Shown piece by piece: positions 1-8,727 of a DNA stretch of 64,000 bases (the stretch's first letter is position 1; each line of letters starts with the position of its first letter). Origin of the DNA: Sinomonas humi (lineage in GTDB: Bacteria; Actinomycetota; Actinomycetes; Actinomycetales; Micrococcaceae); assembly GCF_000802235.1 (NCBI RefSeq), contig NZ_JTDL01000109.1, positions 50,147 through 114,146 of the forward strand, read 5' to 3'. The notes under the pieces are model-generated. The model saw only the letters and a program-made list of their open reading frames with translations, was not told where the DNA came from and made no database searches. The translations under genes were made by a program, and so were the position numbers.

Positions 1-1
1 C

Positions 2-577
2 ATTGAAGAAGCGGCCACCATTCCCATGAACGGGCTGACCGCGACCCAGATCCTCGAACTTCTCGACCTCAAGCCCGGCCAGACGCTCGCCGTCACTGGT
101 GCTGCGGGCACGCTCGGCAACTACGTGATCCAGCTCGCCAAGAATGCGGGCCTCAGAGTAATTGGGGATTCGGCCGAGAAAGACAGGGAACTGGTCGAAT
201 CCCTCGGGACGGACTACGTCGTCGCACGCGGGGATGCCGTAGCCCAGCACATCCGGGAAATTGTGCCTGAGGGTGTGGACGGCCTCGTCGATACGGCCCT
301 CCTTCACGAGAAGGTCGTGCCCGCAGTGAAGGACGGCCGCGTCTTCGTTTCGGTTCGAGGCTGGAAAGGCGACGGCGCCCGTGGCATTCGCTTCGAAGCG
401 GCCTCGGTCCGCGCCGAATACCTCGCGCATTCAAAACTGGAAGCATTGCGGGAGGCTGTCGAGCAAGGAATCTTGACCCCTCGCGTGGCCGCGGTTCTGC
501 CGGCCGATCAGGCTCCCGAGGCTCACCGGCGTCTTGAAGCCGGAGGGACTAGAGGGCGTTTTGTTCTGAAGTTCTGA
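2..577 (+). CDS. MDR-family zinc-type alcohol dehydrogenase / quinone reductase, C-terminal part
   Basis: The reading frame is already open at the left edge of the window, so only the last ~190 residues are present. They show the nucleotide-binding Rossmann half of a medium-chain dehydrogenase/reductase: the glycine-rich loop GAAGTLGNYVIQLA near visible residue 40, then the alternating beta-alpha pattern and the typical C-terminal end RGRFVLKF. No structural-zinc cysteines are visible, which fits the zinc-free NADPH:quinone oxidoreductase branch. The substrate cannot be told. The gene converges on the TetR gene to its right. Function as an NAD(P)H-dependent reductase follows from the family; the N-terminal catalytic domain is outside the window. 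Confidence 0.8.
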   Translation: MEEAATIPMNGLTATQILELLDLKPGQTLAVTGAAGTLGNYVIQLAKNAGLRVIGDSAEKDRELVESLGTDYVVARGDAVAQHIREIVPEGVDGLVDTALLHEKVVPAVKDGRVFVSVRGWKGDGARGIRFEAASVRAEYLAHSKLEALREAVEQGILTPRVAAVLPADQAPEAHRRLEAGGTRGRFVLKF

Positions 578-590
578 GCCGACTTTCGGC

Positions 591-1187
591 CTATTTCTCT
601 GGTTGCTCCCTCAGGTGCGCCTCCACAACGAGTCGCCCGAGGCGGCGTCCGAGCTCGGCAGCTTCGCTCTCCCCCTCTGCGGAGGAGACGATCGAGCCCT
701 TGATGAGCGTCTGGAGCTCTGCAGCGAACCCAACGGGGTCTGGGATGCCCCGCTCGGCGGCGAAGCGAGCTATGTCCTCCCGCAGCAGCGCCGAGTAATG
801 GATGCAAGCCTTCCCGAGCCGGTGCTCAGGCCCGAGTTCCATCAGCACGTGGATGAAGGACCTGGCCTCGGGGACGTGGGCGCGGAACAGCTCGGCATAG
901 ACGTCGAATACTCCCAATAACGCCATCGGTCCCTCCCCTGCCGCTTGCACCGCCGCGGCAAGTTCCTTCTGACGCTCCTGGTACAGGCGTTCCAGATAGA
1001 CCAGGCCGAGCTCGTCCTTTGAGGCGAAGTGCCGGTAGAAGCTCGCCTTGGCGACGTCGGAGCGAGCCAAAAGCTCCTCGATCCCGGTGTCCCGGACGCC
1101 TTGGGCGGCATACAGCTCGAAGGCCGCGGCGAGAACCCGTTCCCGGACACTCGGTCGGTCCTTGCGCCTCTGCTCGGCATCCATCAA
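591..1187 (-). CDS. TetR/AcrR family transcriptional regulator
   Basis: A 198-residue protein with the TetR layout: an N-terminal helix-turn-helix of about 50 residues ([18 protein letters not shown], then the recognition helix ending [12 protein letters not shown]) followed by an all-helical ligand domain. It is divergent from the alcohol dehydrogenase that starts at 1363. A perfect ACAGAC-CT-GTCTGT palindrome lies 14 bp upstream of its start, so autoregulation and control of the dehydrogenase are likely. The inducer is unknown. A second in-frame ATG directly follows the first and could be the true start. Confidence 0.9.
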   Translation of the reverse strand: MMDAEQRRKDRPSVRERVLAAAFELYAAQGVRDTGIEELLARSDVAKASFYRHFASKDELGLVYLERLYQERQKELAAAVQAAGEGPMALLGVFDVYAELFRAHVPEARSFIHVLMELGPEHRLGKACIHYSALLREDIARFAAERGIPDPVGFAAELQTLIKGSIVSSAEGESEAAELGRRLGRLVVEAHLREQPEK

Positions 1188-1200
1188 GACATCGTACGAT

Positions 1201-1214
1201 ACAGACCTGTCTGT
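1201..1214. promoter_or_regulatory. Probable TetR operator palindrome
   Basis: ACAGAC-CT-GTCTGT is a perfect 6+2+6 inverted repeat in the divergent intergenic region between the TetR gene and the alcohol dehydrogenase. Its size, symmetry and place match operators of TetR-family repressors. Binding is inferred. Confidence 0.6.
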
Positions 1215-1362
1215 CTACCTCATGTTTCTTCCTGCGATTACCTTGTCCGCTCGGGGCTTAGCCCGCCCCAGCGTGGGTATCGTTACGGGTGTCTCCGTCG
1301 CCTTCGGCGCCAAGGCCAAAGCCGCCAGCCGGAAGCAAGACCAACCAACCAAGGAGAACCCT

Positions 1363-2406
1363 TTGCTCACCGTCAACGCCTATGCCGCCCCGTCTTCCGA
1401 CGCTCCCCTCGAGCCGGTGAGGATCACCCGCCGCGATGTGGGCCCCAAGGATGTTCTGATCGAGATCAAGTACGCCGGCATCTGCCACTCCGATATCCAC
1501 ACCGTCCGGGAAGAGTGGGGCCCGATCAAGCACCCCCTCGTCGTCGGCCATGAGATCGTGGGACTCGTCGCGGAGGTCGGCTCCGAAGTAACCAAGCACG
1601 CCGTCGGCGACCGGGTCGGCGTCGGCTGCATGGTCAACTCCTGCCGGGAATGCGAGAACTGCCTCGCGGGTGAGGAGCAGTACTGCCTCAACGGCAACGT
1701 CGGCACCTACGGCAGCGTCGACCGCGATGGGACCATCACCCAGGGTGGCTACTCGACGCACGTCGTGGTGGACGAGGACTTCGTCCTGCGCGTCCCCGAG
1801 TCGCTCGACTTCGCGGCCGCCGCCCCGCTCCTCTGCGCCGGAATCACGACCTACTCTCCCCTGCGCCACTGGGAGGCCGGCCCCGGGAAGCGGGTCGCCG
1901 TCGTCGGAATGGGCGGCCTTGGCCACATGGCCGTCAAGCTCGCCCACGCCATGGGCGCCGAGGTCACCGTGCTCTCGCGGAGCCTCTCGAAGAAGGACGA
2001 CGGCCTGCGCCTCGGCGCGGACCACTACTTCGCGACCGAGGATGCAAAGACGTTCGAGGAGCTCAAGAACAGCTTCGACCTGATCGTCAACACCGTCTCG
2101 GCACCGATCGACCTCGCCGCCTACCTCGGGCTCCTGCGCCGCAACGGCACCATGGTCAACGTGGGCGCTCCCGCCGAGCCGCTGCCCCTCACGGTATTCA
2201 CCCTCTTCCGCAACCGCCGTTCCTTCGCCGGCTCGAGCATCGGCGGAATCCGTGAAACCCAGGAGATGCTCGACTTCTGCGCCGAGCACGGCATCATCCC
2301 GGACACCGAACTCATCGACGCCTCGTACATCAACGAGGCATGGAAGCGCGTCCTCTCCTCGGACGTCCGCTACCGCTTCGTCATCGACGCGGCGACCTTC
2401 GCCTAA
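1363..2406 (+). CDS. NAD(P)-dependent zinc alcohol dehydrogenase (YahK/cinnamyl-alcohol type)
   Basis: A 347-residue zinc MDR enzyme that interconverts alcohols and aldehydes in the cytoplasm. Catalytic zinc ligands are visible at Cys41 in GICHSD and at His63/Glu64 in VVGHE. The structural-zinc cysteines lie in NSCRECENC and the following QYC. The cofactor loop is [13 protein letters not shown]. Sequence pattern and length match the YahK/cinnamyl-alcohol-dehydrogenase-like group that usually reduces broad aldehydes with NADPH. I chose the TTG at 1363 because AAGGAGAA sits just upstream and the family N-terminus begins there. The frame is open further upstream, but that part overlaps the divergent TetR gene. 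Probably regulated by the TetR protein. A strong hairpin terminator follows. Confidence 0.9.
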   Translation: MLTVNAYAAPSSDAPLEPVRITRRDVGPKDVLIEIKYAGICHSDIHTVREEWGPIKHPLVVGHEIVGLVAEVGSEVTKHAVGDRVGVGCMVNSCRECENCLAGEEQYCLNGNVGTYGSVDRDGTITQGGYSTHVVVDEDFVLRVPESLDFAAAAPLLCAGITTYSPLRHWEAGPGKRVAVVGMGGLGHMAVKLAHAMGAEVTVLSRSLSKKDDGLRLGADHYFATEDAKTFEELKNSFDLIVNTVSAPIDLAAYLGLLRRNGTMVNVGAPAEPLPLTVFTLFRNRRSFAGSSIGGIRETQEMLDFCAEHGIIPDTELIDASYINEAWKRVLSSDVRYRFVIDAATFA

Positions 2407-2418
2407 AAGCACCAAAAC

Positions 2419-2460
2419 GACGACGGCGCCCCGGGCCAAGAGGCTCGGGGCGCCGTCGTC
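2419..2460 (+). terminator. Intrinsic terminator after alcohol dehydrogenase
   Basis: A perfect 15-bp GC-rich stem (GACGACGGCGCCCCG and its complement) around a 12-nt loop begins 12 bp after the dehydrogenase stop codon. The T-run is weak (GTCTTCGGTCTTCCC), so it may work mainly as a stable hairpin. Confidence 0.75.
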
Positions 2461-2482
2461 TTCGGTCTTCCCTCTCACGGAG

Positions 2483-2574
2483 GCAGACGTTTCTCGCGAA
2501 GGCGGACGTTTCTCACGAGAGCGGACGTTTAGGCGCGCTGCAACGTGCGCTTTCGCCACAAACGTCCGCTCTCG
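2483..2574. repeat. 19-bp-period intergenic repeat with inverted half
   Basis: Three direct copies of GC(A/G)GACGTTT start at 2483, 2502 and 2521 (19-bp steps). Two inverted copies (CAACGTGCGC at 2541 and AAACGTCCGC at 2560) follow, again 19 bp apart. The 15-mer CGAGAGCGGACGTTT at 2516 is repeated exactly as its inverse complement at 2560-2574, so a large hairpin can form. It lies between the terminator and the acyltransferase gene. No family assignment was possible from the sequence alone. Confidence 0.75.
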
Positions 2575-2677
2575 GGGCGCCAACGCAGGATCCGCCAAAG
2601 ATTTGGCAAGATTCCCGAGGCCTGCCCCTCTAGCAGTGTGGGATGTGAATGGGTGCTTTCAAGAAGGGGTTGTCGAC

Positions 2678-3877
2678 GTGGTCCACCAACGCAACGCCGT
2701 CTCTCCAGGCGATGCGTGGGCGGGTCGGGACAGTCAGGATAAGAAGCGAAAGCGACTCGAATCGCTGACGAGCCTGCGGTTCTTCGCGGCGACCGCGGTG
2801 GCGCTCATGCACGGGCTGAACCGCTACGACCTCCCGGTCGTGAATCTCGGCTTCGTGGGGGTGAGCTTCTTCTTCGTCCTCTCCGGATTCGTCCTGACGT
2901 GGTCGGATTCCACGGTCGCAGGCACAGCGGCATTCCTCAGGAACCGTTTCGCCAAGCTGTTCCCACTGAGTGCGGCAACATTGGCGATCGCGGCAGTCGT
3001 GCCAGTCGCACCGAATTCCAGCCGGCTCTCCTTCCTCCAGAGTCTGACATTGACCCAGGCATGGCGGCCGTCCTCGGCGACGTCCTTCAACCCAGTGACG
3101 TGGTCATTGTCGGCCGAGGCCTTCTTCTATCTCCTGCTGCCCGCGCTTCTCGCTGTGCTGCGTCGGCTCAACGCTCGCGAACTGACCGCCGCCGTTGTCC
3201 TCCTCGCGGTCCTGCAGCCCGCTATGTGGCTGGTCTGCCAGCTCACCCTCGGCGTACAGGTAGGGCCCTGGGCGGGGCACTTCTTCACGTATGACTTCCC
3301 CCCGTACCGCCTGCCTGAGTTCGCCATCGGCGTCGCCCTGGCCCTTCTCCTAGAAAAGGGGCACACACCGTCTCAGGCCGGCCAGCTCGCCGTCATGTCA
3401 TTCGCAACAGCCGGAGCGGCCCTCGCACTCACGGCCAGCTTCCTGCACTTCACTCCCTACGGGGCCATCGACGCGCTCGTACTGCCAGCGATCATCGTCC
3501 TAATCTGGACAGCTGCCCTTCGCGAGCTCACCGGAACCAGCCGGTTCCTCGCCCACCCCCGTCTTGTCGCCTTGGGAAACCGCTCCTTCTCTTTCTACAT
3601 GGTGCACTACCTCGTCCTCGGAGCCGTCGGACTCTTGATCGGTCTGGGGCCTCAAGACCTCCCATGGTGGCTCGTGCCACCAGCCCTCCTCACGGCCGCA
3701 GCCATTGCAGGGCTGGCGTACCGCTTCGTCGAGAATCCCTGCGGACGAGCCATCCGGGACTTGTTCTCCGGCAAGACGGCCCCGGCCCCCGCCTCGACGT
3801 CTTCAGCAGGACTCCCGGATCTCGGCGATGGGCAGCCGGCAGAGGCCGGCATCGGCCTCAGCGGACGGGACCTATGA
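2678..3877 (+). CDS. Acyltransferase 3 (OafA/YrhL-type) membrane protein
   Basis: About 399 residues with around ten hydrophobic segments. The N-terminus carries the acyltransferase-3 signature: LTSLRFFAATAVALMHG with the conserved Arg and His, then FVGVSFFFVLSGF. The family moves acetyl or other acyl groups from the cytoplasm onto surface polysaccharides, lipids or peptidoglycan. The frame runs far upstream, but GTG at 2678 has AAGAAGGGG about 8 bp before it and gives a normal family N-terminus after a short hydrophilic leader. The stop overlaps the next start as ATGA, so the two genes are co-transcribed. The acceptor is unknown; the nearby exopolysaccharide locus makes a surface glycan plausible. 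Confidence 0.85.
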   Translation: MVHQRNAVSPGDAWAGRDSQDKKRKRLESLTSLRFFAATAVALMHGLNRYDLPVVNLGFVGVSFFFVLSGFVLTWSDSTVAGTAAFLRNRFAKLFPLSAATLAIAAVVPVAPNSSRLSFLQSLTLTQAWRPSSATSFNPVTWSLSAEAFFYLLLPALLAVLRRLNARELTAAVVLLAVLQPAMWLVCQLTLGVQVGPWAGHFFTYDFPPYRLPEFAIGVALALLLEKGHTPSQAGQLAVMSFATAGAALALTASFLHFTPYGAIDALVLPAIIVLIWTAALRELTGTSRFLAHPRLVALGNRSFSFYMVHYLVLGAVGLLIGLGPQDLPWWLVPPALLTAAAIAGLAYRFVENPCGRAIRDLFSGKTAPAPASTSSAGLPDLGDGQPAEAGIGLSGRDL

Positions 3878-5523
3878 GCGCGACAGGAGCCGGTGTCGAG
3901 AGTTCAGAAGCCGCCCCGGGAAGCCTCGTAGACGATCGGATCGCTGAGCGTCCCCGCGTCCAGCCTCGATGGTTGGCCGAGTCCACAGGAATGGTGCTCG
4001 CGTTGGCACTCGCGCTGCTGGCGGTATGGCACATGGATGCCACGGACCGCTCGTGGATCCTCTACTACGAGTCCGACAGCGTCCTGCCGGCGCTCGTGCG
4101 CGGGTCCGTCCTTGCTGGACAACCGCAGAACTGGTCCCTTTCGGCGGTGCTCTTCATCCCGGAGATGGGGCTCTATTTCGCGATCGCGGCGTTGGGGCTC
4201 GGGATCAAGGGAACCTTCGCGTTCAACGCGGTGGTGAACCTCCTCATGTTCTACGGATCCTTGAGGCTCCTGAGCGGATTCGTGCAGCGGGAAGTGCCTC
4301 GATCGCGGCGCGTCGCCGGGGCGCTCGTCGCCTTCGGCGCACTGGTGTCCCTCACTCTTCTGGAAGACTCCCCGCGTCCCGACACCTTCGAGCTCGCGTC
4401 ACTGGTGGCAACGGCCACTTACTACAGCAGCACCGTGCTGGCGTCAGTGCTCGCGACGGGGATTGTCTCATCCCTTTCTACCGCTCGCCCTGGGCGGCGC
4501 CGGCGCCGACTCGAGTTCGGGCTGCTCGGCCTCACCGTCGCAGCCACCCTGACCAATCCTCTGTTCCTGGGCTGGGAGGTGGCCCCGCTGGCGCTGGTCC
4601 TTGCCCTCATGGCAAGGCGGCGCGTTATCCCTTGGCGCCACCTCATCCGTGTGGGTGTCGTCGTGGCCTTGGGCGCGGGACTCGGGTTCGCGGGCAGGAT
4701 TCCCTTCTCGCATCTCATCGCGAAGGACGGTCCAGCCTATGTGGACCCTGGATCTGCTCCTTGGCTGGCCATCTACTACCCGAAGATGCTGGCCGAGCGC
4801 ACTTCCACGATCATGGGGGCGCTGTCCCTCACAGCGGTCGTCGCCCTGATCCTCGTCTCAGGAATCGCCTTCCGCAAGTTCCTCTCCGAACGGGATGCGC
4901 GAGCTTCGGTGGTCGCCGGGATGGGATGGGTGGGGCCGGTGGTCGTCATGGTGGGTGCGATCGCCGTCGGCGCCTTCGGCACAAGATACTTCCAGCCGAT
5001 GTTCTTCGCCCCAGTCTGCACACTCGCGCTCGCTCCCCGACTTTTCCGCGACGGTTTGATATTCATCCGTCCGCTTCCCCGCAGGACACTCAAAGTGCTT
5101 CTGGGCGCGACGGTGGCCGCCTGCGTGGCCTTCTCGGCGTTGGCCACGGGCGCCCTGAGCAGCTCGGCCACAACGATCAACCCGGACATCCGCTGTGTCG
5201 ACGACTGGATCAGTGCAAGTCACCGCACGGGCGCGGGCCACTTCGGGACCATCCGCGGCCCCAAGGCCTATCTCGCTGAACCCGATCAGCTCATCCAGAT
5301 AGACGATCCGTTCCGGGCCTTCCCTTGGCTTACCGACCGCACGGACTACGCCACCAAGAAGGTCTCGTTCGTGCTCAGCGACGCGGCGTATCCCCTGCCG
5401 GTCCTGCCGGCGGCGGCCAAAGCGGCACCGCACCGCACCGTCTCCTGCGGCCGGTACACCATCACCGACTTCGGCCAACCCATTCTCCCCATCGGCCCAG
5501 CCCCAGCAGACTTGAGCTCATAA
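3874..5523 (+). CDS. Polytopic membrane protein of unknown function
   Basis: A 549-residue protein with a ~38-residue hydrophilic N-terminus and then roughly ten to twelve transmembrane segments (for example MVLALALALLAVWH), followed by a ~120-residue C-terminal part likely outside the membrane. The layout resembles GT-C type glycosyltransferases, but I do not see a clear catalytic acidic motif; an acidic stretch YYESDS follows the first helix. The ATG overlaps the stop of the acyltransferase gene, so the pair likely acts together on a surface glycan or lipid. A GT-C role is inference only. Confidence 0.75.
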   Translation: MSATGAGVESSEAAPGSLVDDRIAERPRVQPRWLAESTGMVLALALALLAVWHMDATDRSWILYYESDSVLPALVRGSVLAGQPQNWSLSAVLFIPEMGLYFAIAALGLGIKGTFAFNAVVNLLMFYGSLRLLSGFVQREVPRSRRVAGALVAFGALVSLTLLEDSPRPDTFELASLVATATYYSSTVLASVLATGIVSSLSTARPGRRRRRLEFGLLGLTVAATLTNPLFLGWEVAPLALVLALMARRRVIPWRHLIRVGVVVALGAGLGFAGRIPFSHLIAKDGPAYVDPGSAPWLAIYYPKMLAERTSTIMGALSLTAVVALILVSGIAFRKFLSERDARASVVAGMGWVGPVVVMVGAIAVGAFGTRYFQPMFFAPVCTLALAPRLFRDGLIFIRPLPRRTLKVLLGATVAACVAFSALATGALSSSATTINPDIRCVDDWISASHRTGAGHFGTIRGPKAYLAEPDQLIQIDDPFRAFPWLTDRTDYATKKVSFVLSDAAYPLPVLPAAAKAAPHRTVSCGRYTITDFGQPILPIGPAPADLSS

Positions 5524-5603
5524 AGGCCGTCGAGTAATGGCCGTCGAGCCTCCAAACACCGCTCCGGTGCGGGGCAGCTCCTCCGGCCGCCTTGCACTTC
5601 AGA

Positions 5604-5637
5604 CATCGACAAGGGTAAATATTCATCTGTGTCGATG
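5604..5637 (+). promoter_or_regulatory. Probable ArsR operator overlapping the arsR start
   Basis: CATCGACA at 5604-5611 and TGTCGATG at 5630-5637 form a perfect 8-bp inverted repeat with an 18-bp spacer. The right half covers the proposed GTG start at 5629. A candidate -35 (TTGCAC, 5592) and a weak -10 (TAAATA, 5616) would put the transcription start at or next to the start codon, suggesting a leaderless message that ArsR represses by sitting on the promoter. Confidence 0.5.
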
Positions 5638-5985
5638 AATCCAGACCTGACCCCGGTGCAGGCGGTCGCGTGCTGCTCGCCCCTCGCCCGGGAGCCGTTG
5701 TCCGAGGAAGTGGCCGAGCAGGTCTCGGTCGTGCTGAAGGCGCTCGGCGATCCGGTACGGCTGCGCCTGATGTCCTTGGTCGCCTCCCACGAGGGCGGCG
5801 AGGCGTGCGTCTGCGACCTCAACAACGCCTTCGACCTCTCGCAGCCCACCATCAGCCACCATCTCAAGGTCCTGCACGAGGCCGGCCTCCTCGAGCGCGA
5901 GAAGCGCGGGGTCTGGGCGTACTACCGCGCCCGGACTGACATGCTCGAGAACCTCGCCGCCGTGATCGGCGGGACGCCGACGTGA
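5629..5985 (+). CDS. arsR: ArsR-type arsenite/antimonite-responsive repressor
   Basis: A 118-residue winged-helix repressor. Metalloid-binding cysteines are visible: Cys15-Cys16 in VACCSP and Cys60/Cys62 in EACVCDL. The N-terminal Cys-Cys pair plus a cysteine near the DNA-binding helix is the pattern known for Corynebacterium glutamicum ArsR1, while CVCDL is the classical E. coli type site; both are present. The recognition helix is LSQPTISHHLKVL. It heads an operon with an aquaporin and an arsenate reductase, overlapping the aquaporin start. The first start is GTG at 5629; ATG at 5635 is an alternative. Confidence 0.93.
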   Translation: MSMNPDLTPVQAVACCSPLAREPLSEEVAEQVSVVLKALGDPVRLRLMSLVASHEGGEACVCDLNNAFDLSQPTISHHLKVLHEAGLLEREKRGVWAYYRARTDMLENLAAVIGGTPT

Positions 5986-6698
5986 GCCTGCTCGCCCGCC
6001 GCGCCACCGCCGAACTGGTCGGTACAGCGTTCCTGGTGATCGCCGTCGTCGGCTCCGGGATCATGGCCTCGCGGCTCTCCCCCAACGACACCGGGCTGGC
6101 GCTGCTCGAGAACAGCGTCGCAACCGGTGCGGCGCTCGTGGCCCTCATCGTGGCCCTCCAACCGGTCTCGGCGTCGTTCAACCCTGTGGTGACGCTCGTC
6201 GAGAAGGGCCTGGGCCTCGTGGACTGGCGCACGGCGGGGGCGCTCATCGTCGCGCAGTTCGTCGGCGGACTGCTCGGCACCGTGGTGGCCAACCTGATGT
6301 TCGGGCTCGACGCCGTGGCACTCTCCTCCCACACCCGAATGGGCCCGGGACTGTGGCTGGGTGAGGTCGTGGCCACGGTGGGCCTGCTGCTCGTGGTGTT
6401 CGGCACGGTCCGTTCGGGGCGCGCGGACCGGGTCGCCTTCGCCGTCGGCGGGTACATCGCGGCGGCCTATTGGTTCACGAGCTCAACCAGCTTCGCGAAT
6501 CCGGCAGTGACCCTCGCCCGCACCATCACGAATACCTTCGCCGGGATCGCCCCGGCCTCGGCCCCGTGGTTCGTCGTCGCCCAACTTGTGGGCGGCGCAC
6601 TGGGGTTCCTGCTCGTCCGGTTCCTCTACCCCCTTGTTGCCAGCCACTCCTCCGAAGCCAGCGGCACAGCCGCGGCCGATCGAAAGGTCATCTCATGA
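5982..6698 (+). CDS. MIP-family channel (AqpS-like), probable arsenite exit channel
   Basis: A 238-residue major intrinsic protein with six hydrophobic segments and the two half-helix motifs: NPV in SFNPVVTL (the usual NPA is changed) and NPA in FANPAVTL. It overlaps arsR by 4 bp and arsC by 4 bp. Aquaglyceroporins conduct neutral As(OH)3. In Sinorhizobium meliloti an arsR-aqpS-arsC operon detoxifies arsenate by reducing it and letting arsenite flow out. The same order here suggests the same job in the cytoplasmic membrane. Direction of flow and substrate are inferred; no ArsB or Acr3 pump gene is nearby. Confidence 0.85.
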   Translation: MSLLARRATAELVGTAFLVIAVVGSGIMASRLSPNDTGLALLENSVATGAALVALIVALQPVSASFNPVVTLVEKGLGLVDWRTAGALIVAQFVGGLLGTVVANLMFGLDAVALSSHTRMGPGLWLGEVVATVGLLLVVFGTVRSGRADRVAFAVGGYIAAAYWFTSSTSFANPAVTLARTITNTFAGIAPASAPWFVVAQLVGGALGFLLVRFLYPLVASHSSEASGTAAADRKVIS

Positions 6699-7105
6699 GC
6701 GCCAAGCCTTCCGTCCTCTTCGTCTGCGTGCACAACGCCGGCCGGTCCCAGATGGCAGCCGCCTACCTCAACCACCTCTCCGAGGGGCGGATCGAGGTCC
6801 GCTCCGCCGGATCCGAACCGGCCGAGAAGGTCAATCCCGCCGCCGTCGAGGCGATGCTCGAGGAGGGCATCGACATCCGCAACGAGACCCCGAAGATCCT
6901 CACCACGGAGGCGGTGAAGGATTCCGACGTCGTCATCACCATGGGCTGCGGCGATACCTGCCCGATTTTCCCCGGCAAGCGGTATGAGGATTGGGAGCTC
7001 GAGGACCCGGCGGGCAAGGGCGTGGAGGCAGTGCGCCCGATCCGGAACGAGATCAAGGGCCGGGTCCAGGCCCTCATCGCCGAACTGCTTCCCGCCGACG
7101 CCTGA
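6695..7105 (+). CDS. arsC: Arsenate reductase, low-molecular-weight phosphatase type
   Basis: A 136-residue cytoplasmic enzyme with the P-loop CVHNAGRS (Cys11-X5-Arg17) that attacks arsenate, and the downstream cysteines in MGCGDTCP followed by the family signature DWELEDPAGK. Families of this length reduce As(V) to As(III) using thioredoxin or, in actinobacteria, mycothiol and mycoredoxin. The extra Cys pair permits the thioredoxin-type cysteine cascade, but actinobacterial mycothiol-linked ArsC proteins look alike, so the electron donor is uncertain. ATG at 6695 overlaps the aquaporin stop as ATGA. Confidence 0.93.
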   Translation: MSAKPSVLFVCVHNAGRSQMAAAYLNHLSEGRIEVRSAGSEPAEKVNPAAVEAMLEEGIDIRNETPKILTTEAVKDSDVVITMGCGDTCPIFPGKRYEDWELEDPAGKGVEAVRPIRNEIKGRVQALIAELLPADA

Positions 7106-7181
7106 CTCCAAGAAGTCGCTACGCTCGGCCTCCAGCAAAATCCGGTACCGTTGCATGGATTTTCCAGAGACGGGAGATGGC

Positions 7182-8372
7182 ATGGACCGGACCGCGGCAA
7201 GCGGCGGCGAGGACGACGGCGGAGATCGCCTCCTTGCCCTCGCCTCGCTGGGATTGGTGGGCACCGGGGCCGAGGAACGCTTCGATCGGATCACGCGGGC
7301 GGCGCAGGAGCTGTTCGAGGTCCCAGTCGCCGCGGTGAACCTGCTCGACGACCATTACCTCTACACGAAGTCGCCCCAGTTCCCGGGCACCGCCGTGCGG
7401 AACCGCCCAGACACGTTCTGCGACGTCACCATCAGCGCAGACGAGCTCACCGTCTCCCCCGACACCGCCGCGGATCCCCGGTTCTCAGACAAGCCCGACG
7501 TCGCCGGCGGGAGGGGCGTTCGCTTCTATGCCGGCCGCCCGCTCCACGTCGACGGCCACCCTGTCGGGACTCTCTGCCTCTACGACGTCCGTCCCCGCGA
7601 ACTCACCCGAGACGCCCTGAATCGCTTCGATGAAATGGGCGCCTGGGCCGAACGGGAGCTGCTGGATTCCCGCGAAATCGAGCACGCCGTGACCGTTCAG
7701 CAGGCACTCCTGCCCACCATCTCTCCCGCCGCACCCGCCTACGCCGTCGCCGCAACGAGCGCTCCCCTCAACGGACTCGGAGGCGACTTCTACTCATGGC
7801 GCCGGGTCGGCGAAACCGTCGAACTAACGGTGGCCGACGTCATGGGCAAAGGCGTTGCCGCTGCCCTCATGGCGGCCACCGTCCGCGCCGCACTGTATTC
7901 CCGGGAACCCGGCTCGCCAGCCGAGCAGCTCGAGGGAACCGGGAGAGTGCTCGATCAGGATCTCGAGGCGACCGGGATCTTCGCGACGGTCTTCCACGCC
8001 CGGCTCGACATCGAGACCGGTGCCGTCGCCTACGCCGACGCGGGCCACGGGCTGAACCTCCTGGTCCGAGCCGACGGGGGCCACGAGCAGCTCCGCGGGT
8101 CCGGCCTGCCCCTCGGCCTCGAACTCTCCACGTCACGCCGTGACGAGCACGCCACCCTCGAGCCCGGCGACACCCTCGTCTCCTTCACCGACGGGCTCCT
8201 CGAACTGCACGGGGGAACGCTCGCGGCCTTCGAGGACATCGCCCGGCTCGTCGCCGAACATCGCGACCCGAGCTCCATCGTCGAGGCCGTGAAAGCCCTC
8301 GTCGCCGAGGCGGCTCCGGACGACGACGTCACCGTCCTCGCCGTCCACAGAACCCGGGGCGAGGGAAGTTAA
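7182..8372 (+). CDS. GAF-domain PP2C (SpoIIE-type) serine/threonine phosphatase
   Basis: A 396-residue cytoplasmic signalling protein. Residues ~20-165 look like a GAF domain (conserved FCDVTI and FYAGRPL segments and GTLCLYD), and ~180-396 are a SpoIIE/RsbU-type phosphatase with LGGDFYSW, VADVMGKGVAAAL, DAGH and DDDVTVLAV, which hold the metal-binding aspartates. Such proteins dephosphorylate anti-sigma-factor antagonists in partner-switching stress pathways; no partner genes are adjacent. ATG at 7182 has GGGAG 5-9 bp upstream; an in-frame ATG at 7155 is the alternative. It stands alone after the ars operon. Confidence 0.88.
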   Translation: MDRTAASGGEDDGGDRLLALASLGLVGTGAEERFDRITRAAQELFEVPVAAVNLLDDHYLYTKSPQFPGTAVRNRPDTFCDVTISADELTVSPDTAADPRFSDKPDVAGGRGVRFYAGRPLHVDGHPVGTLCLYDVRPRELTRDALNRFDEMGAWAERELLDSREIEHAVTVQQALLPTISPAAPAYAVAATSAPLNGLGGDFYSWRRVGETVELTVADVMGKGVAAALMAATVRAALYSREPGSPAEQLEGTGRVLDQDLEATGIFATVFHARLDIETGAVAYADAGHGLNLLVRADGGHEQLRGSGLPLGLELSTSRRDEHATLEPGDTLVSFTDGLLELHGGTLAAFEDIARLVAEHRDPSSIVEAVKALVAEAAPDDDVTVLAVHRTRGEGS

Positions 8373-8727
8373 GTGGTACTTGGTCCGGATTCGAGTACCG
8401 GCAAGTGTTGGACCCGCCCGGGACGCGTGGGAGCGTAGAAGCATGTTCCGGCTGGGCGGGGCAGGGCCAACTGAATACGCCGAATATCTAACTAAATACC
8501 GGAATGAGGGCCTCTGAAGAAATGGGACTATGGGGGCCCTCATCGGTGTCTAGGATCGGCTCAGTTCAGCCGCTATCTGCTGACCTTCGCAGTCGCCAAC
8601 CCAGCCTTGAAAGCGCGCGGCGGCGTCGACGTCGTCGTCACCGTAGCCCTCTTGCTCCTCATCGCCCGCCCGGCGATTCCGGGCACCGGGCACCCGTCAC
8701 CGAGGAGAAGGAAGCCCGCGGGCCCGC
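8373..8727. other. Intergenic stretch without recognised gene
   Basis: 355 bp between the phosphatase and the leftward small gene. I see no convincing start with ribosome-binding site, no RNA gene and no repeat. Short frames on the plus strand at its right end are Arg/Pro-rich and look non-coding. Confidence 0.5.

Noticed and set aside
1258..2598. A 446-codon minus-strand frame over the alcohol dehydrogenase
   Set aside because: The plus strand encodes a complete zinc dehydrogenase with all motifs; the antisense frame is Asp/Val/Gly-rich and has no known domain.
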